Of a stretch of 64,000 nt of DNA, positions 52,800-61,643 are shown one piece after another. The DNA is from Ralstonia sp. NFACC01. GTDB lineage: Bacteria; Pseudomonadota; Gammaproteobacteria; Burkholderiales; Burkholderiaceae. The stretch covers positions 248,001 to 312,000 of the forward strand of contig NZ_FOWV01000003.1 in NCBI RefSeq assembly GCF_900115545.1. The letters are read 5' to 3'. The notes beneath the pieces are model-generated. The model had not been told where the DNA came from. It made no database searches and saw only the letters and a list, made by a program, of their open reading frames with translations. Each line of letters begins with the position of its first letter. The stretch's first letter is position 1. Both the position numbers and the translations under genes were made by a program.

Positions 52800-54209
52800 T
52801 TAGCGGAAGAAGACGAAGGTCATCAGAACGAAAATCGGCACGAGAATGCAAACGGACCACAACATGTAGCCAAAGAAGCTCGGCATCTGCAGGCCACGGC
52901 TTTCGGCGATTGCCTTGACCATCAGGTTGGGCGCGTTGCCAATGTAAGTGTTGGCGCCCATGAACACGGCCGCAGCGGAAATGGCGCCCAGTGTGGAGGC
53001 ACCCTCGCTCATCAGCATGCGCGCGTCACCGCCTGCGGTGTTGAAGAACACCAGATACGTCGGCGCATTGTCGAGGAACGACGACAGCAACCCCGTCGCC
53101 CAGAAGTACATCGCGTTGTTCGGCTGGCCCGCGCTGTCGTTAACGAGATGGACGATGCCCGCGAAAGGGCCGTCCACGCCGGCCTTGAGCATGGCGATCA
53201 CCGGCCCGATCGTGATGAAGATGCCGGCAAACAGCTTGGCAACTTCCAGGATGGGCTCCCAGTTGAACTCGTTGCCGGCGCGCGCGCCCCTAGGCGTGAG
53301 CCACAGAGAAAGCAGCGCGATCACCACCAGCCCGATGTCGCGCACTACGTTCTGCAGCAGCACCTCGGTGCCCATCACATAGAAGACGATGCCGGGCTTC
53401 CACAACCCGCTCATCAGCACGAGTCCGAGAATGCCTGCCAGCAGCACAAAGTTGACGTTGCCCTCGAAGCGTAGCGGGCCGGCGTCGTCCGGCGTCGCAT
53501 CAGTGATGTTGGGCAGCTCTTCCTTGCCCGTGTGATAGAGGTAGCTATCGATGACGAAGAAGATCGCCAGCAGCAGCACCCACATCGTGAGCGTCTGCCG
53601 CCACAGATATTGCGTGGTCCAGAAGAAATCAACGCCCTGCAGGAAGCCGAGGAATAGCGGCGGATCGCCCAGCGGCGTGAGCGCTCCACCGGCATTGGCT
53701 ACCAGAAAGATGAAGAACACGACGACGTGTGCGCGATGCCGGCGTGCTTCGTTGGCGCGCAGCAATGGCCGAATCAGCAGCATGGCCGCGCCGGTCGTCC
53801 CCATGATGCTGGCCAGCGCCGTGCCAAGTGCGATCAAGCCGGTATTGAGCTTTGGCGTGCCGTGCAGATTGCCGCGAATGCAGATGCCGCCTGCGACAAC
53901 GTACAAAGCGGCGATCAGCGCGATGAAGGGAATGTACTCAGCAAGGGCGGCATGATTGACGGAAGTGATGGCCGCGTCAGAACCGAACACGATCCCGAAC
54001 GGGACCAGAAGCGCCAACGCCCACGCCGCCGCGATCTTGCCGTAATGGTCGTGCCATAGTTTGGGCACGACAAGCGGCGCAATGGCAATCGAGAGCAGGA
54101 TGCCCGCAAACGGCACACCCCATAACAGGTGCAACTCAGCACCGCTTACATCAGCGGCGCGCGCCAGGCCACAGACAAACAGGAAGACAAGGGGCCAGAG
54201 GCGTTTCAC
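52800..54209 (-). CDS. Sodium:proton antiporter, NhaD/ion-transporter superfamily
   Basis: A 469-residue membrane protein with a cleavable or anchor-like N-terminus (LWPLVFLFVCGLARAADVSG) and about 12 further helices. Re-entrant type motifs TTGAAMLLIRPLLRAN, NAGGALTPLGDPPLFLGF, SSFLDNAPTYLVFFN and GANTYIGNAPNLMVKAIAE are typical of NhaD and related ion-transporter superfamily carriers. It exchanges Na+ or Li+ for protons across the inner membrane; a citrate-type carrier is less likely. It stands 19 bp ahead of the dehydrogenase start and may share an operon with it. Confidence 0.87.
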   Translation of the reverse strand: MKRLWPLVFLFVCGLARAADVSGAELHLLWGVPFAGILLSIAIAPLVVPKLWHDHYGKIAAAWALALLVPFGIVFGSDAAITSVNHAALAEYIPFIALIAALYVVAGGICIRGNLHGTPKLNTGLIALGTALASIMGTTGAAMLLIRPLLRANEARRHRAHVVVFFIFLVANAGGALTPLGDPPLFLGFLQGVDFFWTTQYLWRQTLTMWVLLLAIFFVIDSYLYHTGKEELPNITDATPDDAGPLRFEGNVNFVLLAGILGLVLMSGLWKPGIVFYVMGTEVLLQNVVRDIGLVVIALLSLWLTPRGARAGNEFNWEPILEVAKLFAGIFITIGPVIAMLKAGVDGPFAGIVHLVNDSAGQPNNAMYFWATGLLSSFLDNAPTYLVFFNTAGGDARMLMSEGASTLGAISAAAVFMGANTYIGNAPNLMVKAIAESRGLQMPSFFGYMLWSVCILVPIFVLMTFVFFR

Positions 54210-54346
54210 GTCGGCGTTCTCCTAAGCGCGGGCGCAGCAAACGCCGCCGCGCCACACAAACAAAGACGCCAGTGTAAACGCCTGAGGTCTGTCGCCTCCT
54301 AAACGTCCACGGATGTTTGATGGGCCAATGCGCCTAGGACGCCGCG

Positions 54347-55066
54347 TCAGGCGGTCGTCACAACAATCACGTGTACGCGATACGGCCCATGTGCACCGAG
54401 CACGATCGTCTGCTCGATATCGCCCGTGCGCGAAGGCCCGCTGATGACGTTGGTGGCGCGCGGCAGTTCGCCCCGCTCCATGCGCATCAGCGTATAGGCG
54501 TCTTCCAGATTGGCGACGATGCGCGATTGCGGCACCACGGCGATATGCGTCTCGGGCAGCAGCGCCGTGGAGGCGACGTTCTCCGGCCCCGACAGCAGCA
54601 TCAGCGAGCCCGTCTCGGCAATCGCGCAGAAGCAACCCGTAATGCCGACGAGATCGCCGTGTTCCTGATCGGCTTGCGCTTCACGGACGGGCGGACGGAA
54701 TTGGATATCGATGCCGGCGGCCGTCCAGTCGAGGGACTGCAACGTCGTCCAGGCCACCGCCTGCGGCTTAAGGCTAAGGCCGGCCAAGTAGCGAGCCACA
54801 GCGCCCGGCACGTCGGATAGCGCGTCCACCGACTCCAGCGTGGAGGCCATCTTCAGTGCCTGCTCGGCGAAATGCGCGGCGAGGTCCTCGGGCATTGGCG
54901 GGCGCGGACCGGCGGGATGCCGCGCGAGGTAATCCGCCACGGCGTCGCGCTCACCCTGTGTCGGTTTCGCGGGACGATGCTGCGCATTGCGAATGCGCGC
55001 AAAGATGGCATCCCGTGCGCGGCTGGTGTCGAGCGGGTCGACGGGGGTGTCCGGTTGTGATTCCAT
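54347..55066 (-). CDS. lutC: LutC/YkgG-family (LUD domain) protein
   Basis: ATG 55066 (MESQPDTPVDPLDTSRARD) gives 239 residues. The LUD domain is seen in VGITGCFCAIAETGSLML and TALLPETHIAVVPQSRIV with the closing GPSRTGDIEQTIVLGAHGP. In LutABC systems it works with two iron-sulphur proteins to oxidise L-lactate. Here no lutA or lutB lies next to it: pncB is upstream, an antiporter downstream. It may serve a distant lutAB or have another role. Confidence 0.88.
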   Translation of the reverse strand: MESQPDTPVDPLDTSRARDAIFARIRNAQHRPAKPTQGERDAVADYLARHPAGPRPPMPEDLAAHFAEQALKMASTLESVDALSDVPGAVARYLAGLSLKPQAVAWTTLQSLDWTAAGIDIQFRPPVREAQADQEHGDLVGITGCFCAIAETGSLMLLSGPENVASTALLPETHIAVVPQSRIVANLEDAYTLMRMERGELPRATNVISGPSRTGDIEQTIVLGAHGPYRVHVIVVTTA

Positions 55067-55155
55067 GGCGGCTCCGAAAGATCGGTCGATTATACGAGCC
55101 GCTTTGAGCGCGATCGGCCAACGCCGTTGAAACTTATTCGGCGCTGGCGTGAGCC

Positions 55156-56325
55156 TTATTGCACGCCGAACACTTGCTTCAGATACGTGAGGTAGGCCGG
55201 ATCGTCGCACATGGTCTTCTCCGGTGCATCCGACAGTTTGGCCACCGGCTGGCCGTTGCAGCGGACCATCTTGATGACGATCTGAAGCGGCGTATAGCCC
55301 AGGTCGTTGGTCAGGTTCGTTCCCACGCCAAAGGCCAGCTTGCAGCGGCCATGGAAACGCTCATACAGGCCGATGACCTTGGGCATGTCGAGACTGTCGG
55401 AGAAGATCAGCGCCTTGGACTTCGGCTCGGCGCGCATGTCCTCGTAATGCTTGAGCATGCGCTCGCCCCACTCGAACGGGTCGCCAGAATCGTGGCGAAC
55501 GCCATCGAAGAGCTTGCAGAAAAACATGTCGAAGTCGCGCAGGAAGGCGTCGAAGCCGTAGGTATCCGACAGCGCGATACCGAGATCGCCGCGATATTCC
55601 TTGGCCCAGGTTTCCAGCGCAAAGGTCTGGGAATCGCGCAGGCGCGGACCGAGTGCCTGACAGGCTTGCAGGTACTCATGCGCCATGGTGCCAAGCGGCG
55701 TCATGCCGTGCTTCATGGCGAAGTAGACGTTGCTGGTGCCCGCGTACTGGGCGCCGAGCTGCGCACACGTCTCCAGCAGCACATGTTCGTGCCAGGTGTG
55801 CGAGAAGCGGCGGCGGGTGCCGTAATCGGCAATGCGGCAGTCTTCCAGGCCGGGGCGCTTCAGCGACGCCAGCTTGTCGGTCAGGCGGCGTTTGCCCTCC
55901 TCCCACTGCGGGTGCGTCTGCGTCCGACTGAAGAACACCTCGTTGACGATGGCCAGGACCGGCACCTCGAACATGATCGTGTGCAGCCACGGCCCCGCGA
56001 TGACGATCTCGATCTGCCCATCGTTGCTGGGCGCCTGACGCACGTCGATGTACTTCTCGTTGAGATGGAACAGGCCGAGAAAATCGACGAAATCGCTCTT
56101 GATGAAGCGCATCCCGCGCAGGTAATCGAGCTCCGCATCGGTAAAGCGCAGGGTGCAGAGATGGCGGATTTCCGCGCGAATCTCGTCAATGAACGGCACC
56201 AGATCGACGCCCGCGTTGCGGCACTTGAACCGGTATTCGACGTGCGCGCCAGGAAAGTGATGCAGCACCACCTGCATCATCGTGAATTTGTACAGATCGG
56301 TATCGAGCAGCGAGCGGATGATCAT
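55156..56325 (-). CDS. pncB: Nicotinate phosphoribosyltransferase
   Basis: PncB makes nicotinate mononucleotide from nicotinate and PRPP with ATP hydrolysis, for NAD salvage. ATG 56325 ([18 protein letters not shown]) gives 389 residues, close to the E. coli enzyme. It shows [34 protein letters not shown], the region GTMAHEY with the histidine phosphorylated in the catalytic cycle, and [14 protein letters not shown]. It is divergent from prfB. Confidence 0.96.
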   Translation of the reverse strand: MIIRSLLDTDLYKFTMMQVVLHHFPGAHVEYRFKCRNAGVDLVPFIDEIRAEIRHLCTLRFTDAELDYLRGMRFIKSDFVDFLGLFHLNEKYIDVRQAPSNDGQIEIVIAGPWLHTIMFEVPVLAIVNEVFFSRTQTHPQWEEGKRRLTDKLASLKRPGLEDCRIADYGTRRRFSHTWHEHVLLETCAQLGAQYAGTSNVYFAMKHGMTPLGTMAHEYLQACQALGPRLRDSQTFALETWAKEYRGDLGIALSDTYGFDAFLRDFDMFFCKLFDGVRHDSGDPFEWGERMLKHYEDMRAEPKSKALIFSDSLDMPKVIGLYERFHGRCKLAFGVGTNLTNDLGYTPLQIVIKMVRCNGQPVAKLSDAPEKTMCDDPAYLTYLKQVFGVQ

Positions 56326-56471
56326 CGGACGGCGCCAAAAGCCATATGAACTGGCCGTCATGCTAACCGAAGCCACGCGGCACGCCTGCGGCAGTCACAC
56401 AAATCCCGCTACACGGCCCGGAAAATGGCCGTTTTGGGGTTCCAACCGGACGGGAAACCCCTTGATTCCGC

Positions 56472-56477
56472 TATAAT
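56472..56477 (+). promoter_or_regulatory. -10 box of prfB
   Basis: TATAAT, 29 bp ahead of the prfB ATG at 56506. No good -35 hexamer was found at the usual distance, so an activator or extended -10 may be involved. Confidence 0.5.
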
Positions 56478-56505
56478 TTCCGGTTTCCGACCGGATTTTT
56501 GCACC

Positions 56506-57610
56506 ATGGAAGCAGAACGCCTCAATGCCGTCCAGAACACGTTGGCCGACCTGAAGTCGCGCGCCGACGACCTTCGGAGGTATCTTTGACTACGACGTCA
56601 AATCTGAACGTCTAGTTGAAGTCGACAAAGAACTCGAAAACCCCGAGGTCTGGAACGATCCCAAACGCGCCCAGGAACTGGGCCGCGAGAAAAAGTCGCT
56701 TGAAACCGTCGTGCTGGCACTGACCAAGCTCGACGAAGACCTCACCGGGGGCGCCGAGCTGTTCGAGCTGGCCCGCGAAGAGGGCGACGACGACACGATC
56801 GAAGCCATCGAGGCCGACACCGCAGGCATGCGCGCCATTGTCGAAGACATGGAATTCCGCCGCATGTTCTCCGGCCCGATGGACGCCGCCAACTGCTTCA
56901 TCGACATCCAGGCCGGCGCCGGCGGCACCGAGGCGTGCGACTGGGCGTCGATGCTGCTGCGCCAGTACCTGAAGTATTGCGAGCGCAAAGGCTTCAAGAC
57001 CGAAGTCCTGGAAGAGTCCGAAGGCGACGTGGCCGGCATCAAGAGTGCGTCGATCAAGGTCGAAGGCGAATACGCCTTTGGCTTCCTGCGCACCGAGACC
57101 GGCGTGCACCGCCTGGTGCGCAAGTCGCCATTCGACTCGGCGGGCGGGCGCCACACGTCGTTCTCGTCGATCTTCGTGTATCCGGAAGTCGATGATTCGA
57201 TCGAAATCGAGGTCAATCCGGCGGATCTGCGCGTCGATACGTACCGCGCTTCGGGCGCGGGCGGTCAGCACATCAACAAGACGGATTCGGCCGTGCGGAT
57301 TACGCACATCCCGACCGGCATTGTCGTGCAGTGCCAGAACGACCGCTCGCAGCACCGCAACCGCGCCGAAGCGATGACGATGCTGAAGTCGCGTCTGTAC
57401 GAACACGAGCTGCGCAAACGTCAGGCTGCTGCCGACGCACAGGAAGCAGCGAAGACCGACGTGGGCTGGGGCCATCAGATCCGCTCGTATGTGCTGGACC
57501 AAAGCCGCATCAAGGATCTGCGCACCAACGTGGAAATCTCCAACACGCAGAAGGTGCTGGACGGCGACCTCGACCCGTTTATCCAGGCCAGCCTGAAGCA
57601 GGGCGTCTGA
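56506..57610 (+). CDS. prfB: Peptide chain release factor 2, with programmed +1 frameshift
   Basis: RF2 ends translation at UGA and UAA. The zero frame runs from ATG 56506 for 27 codons to CTT, then meets TGA (56587-56589); a +1 slip past T56587 continues at GAC 56588 to the stop at 57610, giving 367 residues (join 56506-56586, 56588-57610). The slip site TATCTTTGAC is preceded by a Shine-Dalgarno-like GGAGG, the known RF2 self-control by which low RF2 raises frameshifting. The product has the SPF codon-recognition motif (KSPFDSAGG) and GGQ ([11 protein letters not shown]). Annotation as two ORFs would be wrong. Confidence 0.97.
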
Positions 57611-57635
57611 TCCAAGCCAAACCAGAGCGACTGCC

Positions 57636-58376
57636 ATGTCTGACACGTCCCTGTTCATCCTGACCGGTGCCTCGCGCGGCCTGGGCGCCGCGCTGGCCCA
57701 GGCGCTGATGCAGCCCGGTCGCCGCCTCATCTGTGTGGCACGCGGCGATAACGCCGAATTGCGCGCGCAGGCGGCAGCCGCCGGTGTGCCGCTCGACTGG
57801 CACCAGATCGACCTGTCCGACGCGCATGCCGCCGAGGCTTGGATGACCAAGACGCTTGCCGCCCTGCCCGCCTTTGCCAACGTGACGCTGGTGCTCAACG
57901 CCGGCGCGGTCGAGCCGATCGGCGCCATCGACACGTTGCGCGCTGACACGCTGCTGCCGCACCTGCAACTGAACCTGGCCGGCCCGATGGCACTGACCTC
58001 CGCCCTGCTGCGGGGTACCGTCGGGTGGAATGCGCAGCGCCGCGTGCTGGCGATCTCGTCGGGCGCGGCCCGCCGGCCGATCGCCGGCTGGGCCGCGTAT
58101 TGCACCGGCAAGGCGGGGCTGGACATGTTCGTGCGCGCCATCAACGCCGATGGCGACGCCAGCGTGCGCGCGGTGGCGCTGGCCCCGGGCGTCATCGATA
58201 CCGACATGCAACGCACCATCCGTGGCGCCGACTTTGCCGGCGTGCAGCGCTTCCGCGATCTGCACGCGCATGGCGAGCTGGTCTCGCCGCAAGACGCCGC
58301 CGCGCGCATCGCCGCCTACCTCGTCCGCCCCGACTTTGGCGCGACCGAGCTGGACGACCTGCGCAACATCGCCTGA
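57636..58376 (+). CDS. SDR-family oxidoreductase
   Basis: A 246-residue short-chain dehydrogenase with the NADP-binding LTGASRGLG at the N-terminus, NAGAVEP near residue 90, Ser in AISSGAARR and the catalytic YCTGK. It resembles sepiapterin/benzil reductase-like SDRs (YueD type). Substrate unknown. It lies between prfB (25 bp) and lysS (24 bp), so all three may be one transcript. Confidence 0.9.
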   Translation: MSDTSLFILTGASRGLGAALAQALMQPGRRLICVARGDNAELRAQAAAAGVPLDWHQIDLSDAHAAEAWMTKTLAALPAFANVTLVLNAGAVEPIGAIDTLRADTLLPHLQLNLAGPMALTSALLRGTVGWNAQRRVLAISSGAARRPIAGWAAYCTGKAGLDMFVRAINADGDASVRAVALAPGVIDTDMQRTIRGADFAGVQRFRDLHAHGELVSPQDAAARIAAYLVRPDFGATELDDLRNIA

Positions 58377-58400
58377 ACCGACATTTCTCTCATCACCATC

Positions 58401-59945
58401 ATGACCGAACAGAACAACCCGGCCGAATCGAACACCGCGGCCGCCGTGCCGGCGCAGGACGACAACAAGATCATCGCCGAGCGCCGCGAGAAACTGGCAG
58501 AGATCCGCCAGCAAGGCGTTGCGTTCCCGAACGATTTTCGCCCGACGCACCATGCCGGTGATCTGCAAGCCAAGTACCGCGAGCTGGAGCAGGCTGCTCT
58601 GGAAGCCGAACCGGTGCAGGTGGCCGTTGCTGGCCGCATGATGCTCAAGCGCGTGATGGGCAAGGCCAGCTTTGCCACCGTGCAGGACGCCACCGACCGC
58701 ATCCAGTTCTATATCAGCCGCGACGCCGTGGGCGAAGACGTCTACGCCAGCTTCAAGAAGTGGGACTTAGGCGATATCGTGGCCGCACGCGGCACGCTGA
58801 TGAAGACGAAGACTGGCGAACTGTCGGTGGCTGTGACGGAGCTGCGCCTGCTCTCGAAGAGCCTGCGTCCGCTGCCGGGTGACTACTACGGCCTGGCCGA
58901 CCAGGAACAGAAGTACCGCCAGCGCTACGTCGACCTGATCGTCTCGAAGGAAACGCGCGACACGTTCCGCGCCCGCACGAAGGCCATGGCCTCGCTGCGC
59001 AACTTCATGGCCGGCAACGGTTTTATGGAAGTCGAGACGCCGATGCTGCACCCGATTCCTGGCGGCGCGGCAGCCAAGCCGTTCATCACGCACCACAACG
59101 CGCTGGACATGCAGATGTTCCTGCGCATTGCGCCAGAGCTGTATCTCAAGCGCCTGATCGTGGGCGGTTTTGAGCGCGTGTACGAAATCAACCGCAACTT
59201 CCGTAACGAGGGCGTGTCGCCGCGACACAACCCCGAGTTCACGATGATGGAGTTCTACGCGGCCTACACGGACTACCGCTGGCTGATGGACTTCACCGAA
59301 CAGCTGATCCGCCAAGCCGCCATCGACGCCTCGGGCACCGCCACGCTCACCTATCAGGGCCGCGAGCTGGATCTTGCCAAGCCGTTCCATCGCCTGACCA
59401 TCTGCCAGGCAATCCAGAAGTACGCGCCGCAATACACCGACGCGCAGCTGGCGGATGTCGACTTCCTCCGTGCCGAGCTGAAGAAGTTCAAGATCGACAC
59501 GAACGCGCCGCAATTCCTGAACGCCGGCGTGGGTACCCTGCAGCTTGTGCTGTTTGAGGAAACCGCCGAATCGCAACTGTGGGAGCCGACGTTCATCATC
59601 GACTACCCGGTCGAAGTGTCGCCCCTGGCACGCGGCTCCGACACGCTGCCTGGCATCACCGAGCGCTTCGAGCTGTTCATCACCGGCCGCGAAATCGCCA
59701 ACGGCTTCTCCGAGTTGAATGACCCCGAGGACCAGGCCGAACGCTTCCGCAAGCAGGTTGAGCAGAAGGACGCCGGCGACGAAGAGGCCATGTTCTATGA
59801 CGCCGACTACATCCGCGCGTTGGAATACGGCATGCCCCCGACTGGCGGCTGCGGCATCGGCATCGACCGTCTGGTGATGCTGCTCACGGACAGCCCGAAT
59901 ATCCGTGACGTGATCCTTTTCCCGCACCTGCGTCGGGAAGACTGA
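58401..59945 (+). CDS. lysS: Lysyl-tRNA synthetase, class II
   Basis: The 514-residue enzyme joins lysine to tRNA-Lys. After a short polar head comes the anticodon-binding OB fold (about 65-170, [18 protein letters not shown]), then the class II core with motif 1 ([21 protein letters not shown]), motif 2 ([21 protein letters not shown]) and motif 3 ([14 protein letters not shown]). It follows the usual prfB-lysS neighbourhood, here with an SDR gene inserted. A terminator follows. Confidence 0.97.
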   Translation: MTEQNNPAESNTAAAVPAQDDNKIIAERREKLAEIRQQGVAFPNDFRPTHHAGDLQAKYRELEQAALEAEPVQVAVAGRMMLKRVMGKASFATVQDATDRIQFYISRDAVGEDVYASFKKWDLGDIVAARGTLMKTKTGELSVAVTELRLLSKSLRPLPGDYYGLADQEQKYRQRYVDLIVSKETRDTFRARTKAMASLRNFMAGNGFMEVETPMLHPIPGGAAAKPFITHHNALDMQMFLRIAPELYLKRLIVGGFERVYEINRNFRNEGVSPRHNPEFTMMEFYAAYTDYRWLMDFTEQLIRQAAIDASGTATLTYQGRELDLAKPFHRLTICQAIQKYAPQYTDAQLADVDFLRAELKKFKIDTNAPQFLNAGVGTLQLVLFEETAESQLWEPTFIIDYPVEVSPLARGSDTLPGITERFELFITGREIANGFSELNDPEDQAERFRKQVEQKDAGDEEAMFYDADYIRALEYGMPPTGGCGIGIDRLVMLLTDSPNIRDVILFPHLRRED

Positions 59946-59970
59946 CCGGCTCGGCTAACGCTTTGAAAAG

Positions 59971-59994
59971 ACGCCCCTTCGGGGGCGTTTTTTA
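59971..59994 (+). terminator. Rho-independent terminator of lysS
   Basis: ACGCCCC (59971-59977), loop TTCG, GGGGCGT (59982-59988), then a run of T. It lies 25 bp behind the lysS stop. Confidence 0.9.
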
Positions 59995-60211
59995 TTGCCT
60001 GCGCAGGCGCAAAACGCGCGCCCACCCCGCTATTTGTAACATCGCCCCGCTTTCACAATATGTATCAAAGCACGCCAAATATTTGATTTTCAAGGGAAAA
60101 GTCCGAGTACAGATGCTTACAAATTAAAACGGCATCCGTTTGGGCGATGGACCACACTGTGATCATCGAAGGCCGAACCCCGAACCAACCACGGGCCGCA
60201 GGAGAACGAAG
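59995..60211. other. AT-rich promoter region of the glycine-zipper gene
   Basis: The stretch is AT-rich at about 60045-60130 in an otherwise GC-rich region, with many A/T tracts, and should hold the promoter of the gene at 60212. AGGAG lies 8-12 bp ahead of that ATG. I could not fix -35 and -10 boxes. Confidence 0.4.
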
Positions 60212-60955
60212 ATGAACAACAATATCCAACCGAACCAAGGTCAACAGTACGGTGGCACGTCGCCGGGTCAGGTCCCGTCGTCGTCACGCCGCATGCATCC
60301 CTTGATGACGACGGCGGCTGTGGCCGTGATCATTGCCAGCCTGACCGCGGTGGCCGCCATCACTGGGGTGCTGCCGACGTCGAAAGCGACGCAGGGCAGC
60401 ACCGATCCGAATGTCGCTGCGCAATCAGCAGCGGCAATGCCGGGCGCTTCGGCCCCGATGGCGCTGGCTGCACCGGGCCAGACAACGCAGCCGAATCAGG
60501 CCGCTCCGTATCCGGCCCAGAACGTGGCACCCGCTCCGGCGCGCGCCCGTGAGCCGTCGTACGCAGAGCGCGCGCCGTCGGCCAACCCGAGCTATGCGCA
60601 AACACAGCCGCGCCAGTCGGCCAGTCCGTATGCCGGCCATGTGACGTCAGTCACCCCGATTACCACGCAAGGTAAGGAAACTGGCCTGGGCATGATCGGT
60701 GGCGCTGTGGTGGGTGGTTTGCTGGGTAACCAGATTGGCCGCGGCAATGGCCGCACGCTCGCGACAGTCGGCGGCGCAGTGGCAGGCGGTTACGGCGGCC
60801 ACGTGGCGGAGAACTACTACAGCCGCGACACCCAATACCGCGTGAACGTGCGCATGGACAACGGCACGAACCGCAGCTTCACGTACAAGGCTGCCCCGGG
60901 CTTCCAGGCAGGCGAGCGCGTGCATATCGAGAACGGTACGCTGGTGGCTGGCTAA
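60212..60955 (+). CDS. Glycine-zipper 2TM domain membrane protein
   Basis: ATG 60212 (MNNNIQPNQGQQYGG), with AGGAGAACGAAG ahead of it, gives 247 residues. A single hydrophobic anchor at about residues 29-51 (LMTTAAVAVIIASLTAVAAI) is followed by a long Pro/Ala/Gln-rich linker and a glycine-zipper segment (about 155-190, GLGMIGGAVVGGLLGNQIG and LATVGGAVAGGYGGHVAENYY). The C-terminal 45 residues form a small beta domain. This is the layout of SlyB/17-kDa antigen-like proteins, but with no lipobox. Probably an inner-membrane-anchored periplasmic protein of the envelope; function unknown. Confidence 0.85.
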   Translation: MNNNIQPNQGQQYGGTSPGQVPSSSRRMHPLMTTAAVAVIIASLTAVAAITGVLPTSKATQGSTDPNVAAQSAAAMPGASAPMALAAPGQTTQPNQAAPYPAQNVAPAPARAREPSYAERAPSANPSYAQTQPRQSASPYAGHVTSVTPITTQGKETGLGMIGGAVVGGLLGNQIGRGNGRTLATVGGAVAGGYGGHVAENYYSRDTQYRVNVRMDNGTNRSFTYKAAPGFQAGERVHIENGTLVAG

Positions 60956-60980
60956 CTCGCCGTCGCCTTCGCCCCAAAGA

Positions 60981-61006
60981 AAAACCGGCCTTCGGGCCGG
61001 TTTTTT
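60981..61006 (+). terminator. Rho-independent terminator
   Basis: AAAACCGGCC (60981-60990), loop TTCG, GGCCGGTTTT (60995-61004), then TT. It closes the glycine-zipper gene and stands between it and convergent iscX. Confidence 0.9.
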
Positions 61007-61034
61007 CATGCGTACGCGTTTTAGCGCTACGCGC

Positions 61035-61229
61035 TTATTCCGCTTCGTCGATCCAGGCTTGCTGGATGGCCTCGAGGAACTTCTCGCCGCCACGCTTGTG
61101 GTCGTCGTCGAAGCCTTCCAGCGTGACGACCTTGTTGTGCAAGTCCACAAAATTCAGGCGCGTCGGATCGACGTCGGGGTACTTGTCGTACAGCGCTTCC
61201 GCGATCTGCTGAATGTCGTTCCATTTCAT
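61035..61229 (-). CDS. iscX: Fe-S cluster assembly protein IscX
   Basis: A 64-residue acidic protein beginning MKWNDIQQIAEALYDKYPDV, with the RLNFVDLHNKVVTLEGFDDD core of the IscX/YfhJ family. It binds the cysteine desulfurase IscS and affects cluster assembly, possibly with iron. It lies 31 bp behind fdx, the usual last place of the isc operon. Confidence 0.96.
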   Translation of the reverse strand: MKWNDIQQIAEALYDKYPDVDPTRLNFVDLHNKVVTLEGFDDDHKRGGEKFLEAIQQAWIDEAE

Positions 61230-61260
61230 GATGGGCTCCCTCCTCCGCTGGCCGCTCGGC

Positions 61261-61599
61261 TCAGTGGTTTTCCTTGGCGTGGTTGATCGTGTATTTCGGA
61301 ATCTCGACGGTCAAGTCGGTATCCGCCACCTTGGCCTGGCACGATAGGCGCGAGTTCGGCTCCAGGCCCCAAGCCTTGTCGAGCAAATCTTCTTCCTTCT
61401 CGCTCGCCTCATCCAGCGAATTGAAGCCTTCGCGCACGATCACGTGGCAGGTCGTGCAAGCACACGACTTCTCGCAGGCGTGCTCGATCTCGATGTCGGC
61501 GCCCAGCAGCGCATCGCAGATGGTCGTGCCGGACTTGGCTTCGATCACGGCCCCTTCCGGGCAGTATTCGACGTGAGGAAGGACGACGATTTGTGGCAT
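61261..61599 (-). CDS. fdx: [2Fe-2S] ferredoxin of the isc system
   Basis: A 112-residue adrenodoxin-type ferredoxin. The cluster ligands are C42-x5-C48-x2-C51 (ACEKSCACTTCHV) and C87 (RLSCQAK); the extra C46 is also found in isc ferredoxins. It supplies electrons for iron-sulphur cluster assembly on IscU. It lies 44 bp behind hscA and 31 bp ahead of iscX. Confidence 0.97.
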   Translation of the reverse strand: MPQIVVLPHVEYCPEGAVIEAKSGTTICDALLGADIEIEHACEKSCACTTCHVIVREGFNSLDEASEKEEDLLDKAWGLEPNSRLSCQAKVADTDLTVEIPKYTINHAKENH

Positions 61600-61643
61600 G
61601 AAGAACTCGTTCGATAAGTGTGTTTGGGGGATGCGATCGGCGA

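Noticed and set aside
56590-57610. prfB as a gene disrupted by an early stop codon
   Set aside because: The early TGA is part of the known programmed frameshift signal of RF2 and the product is of normal length.
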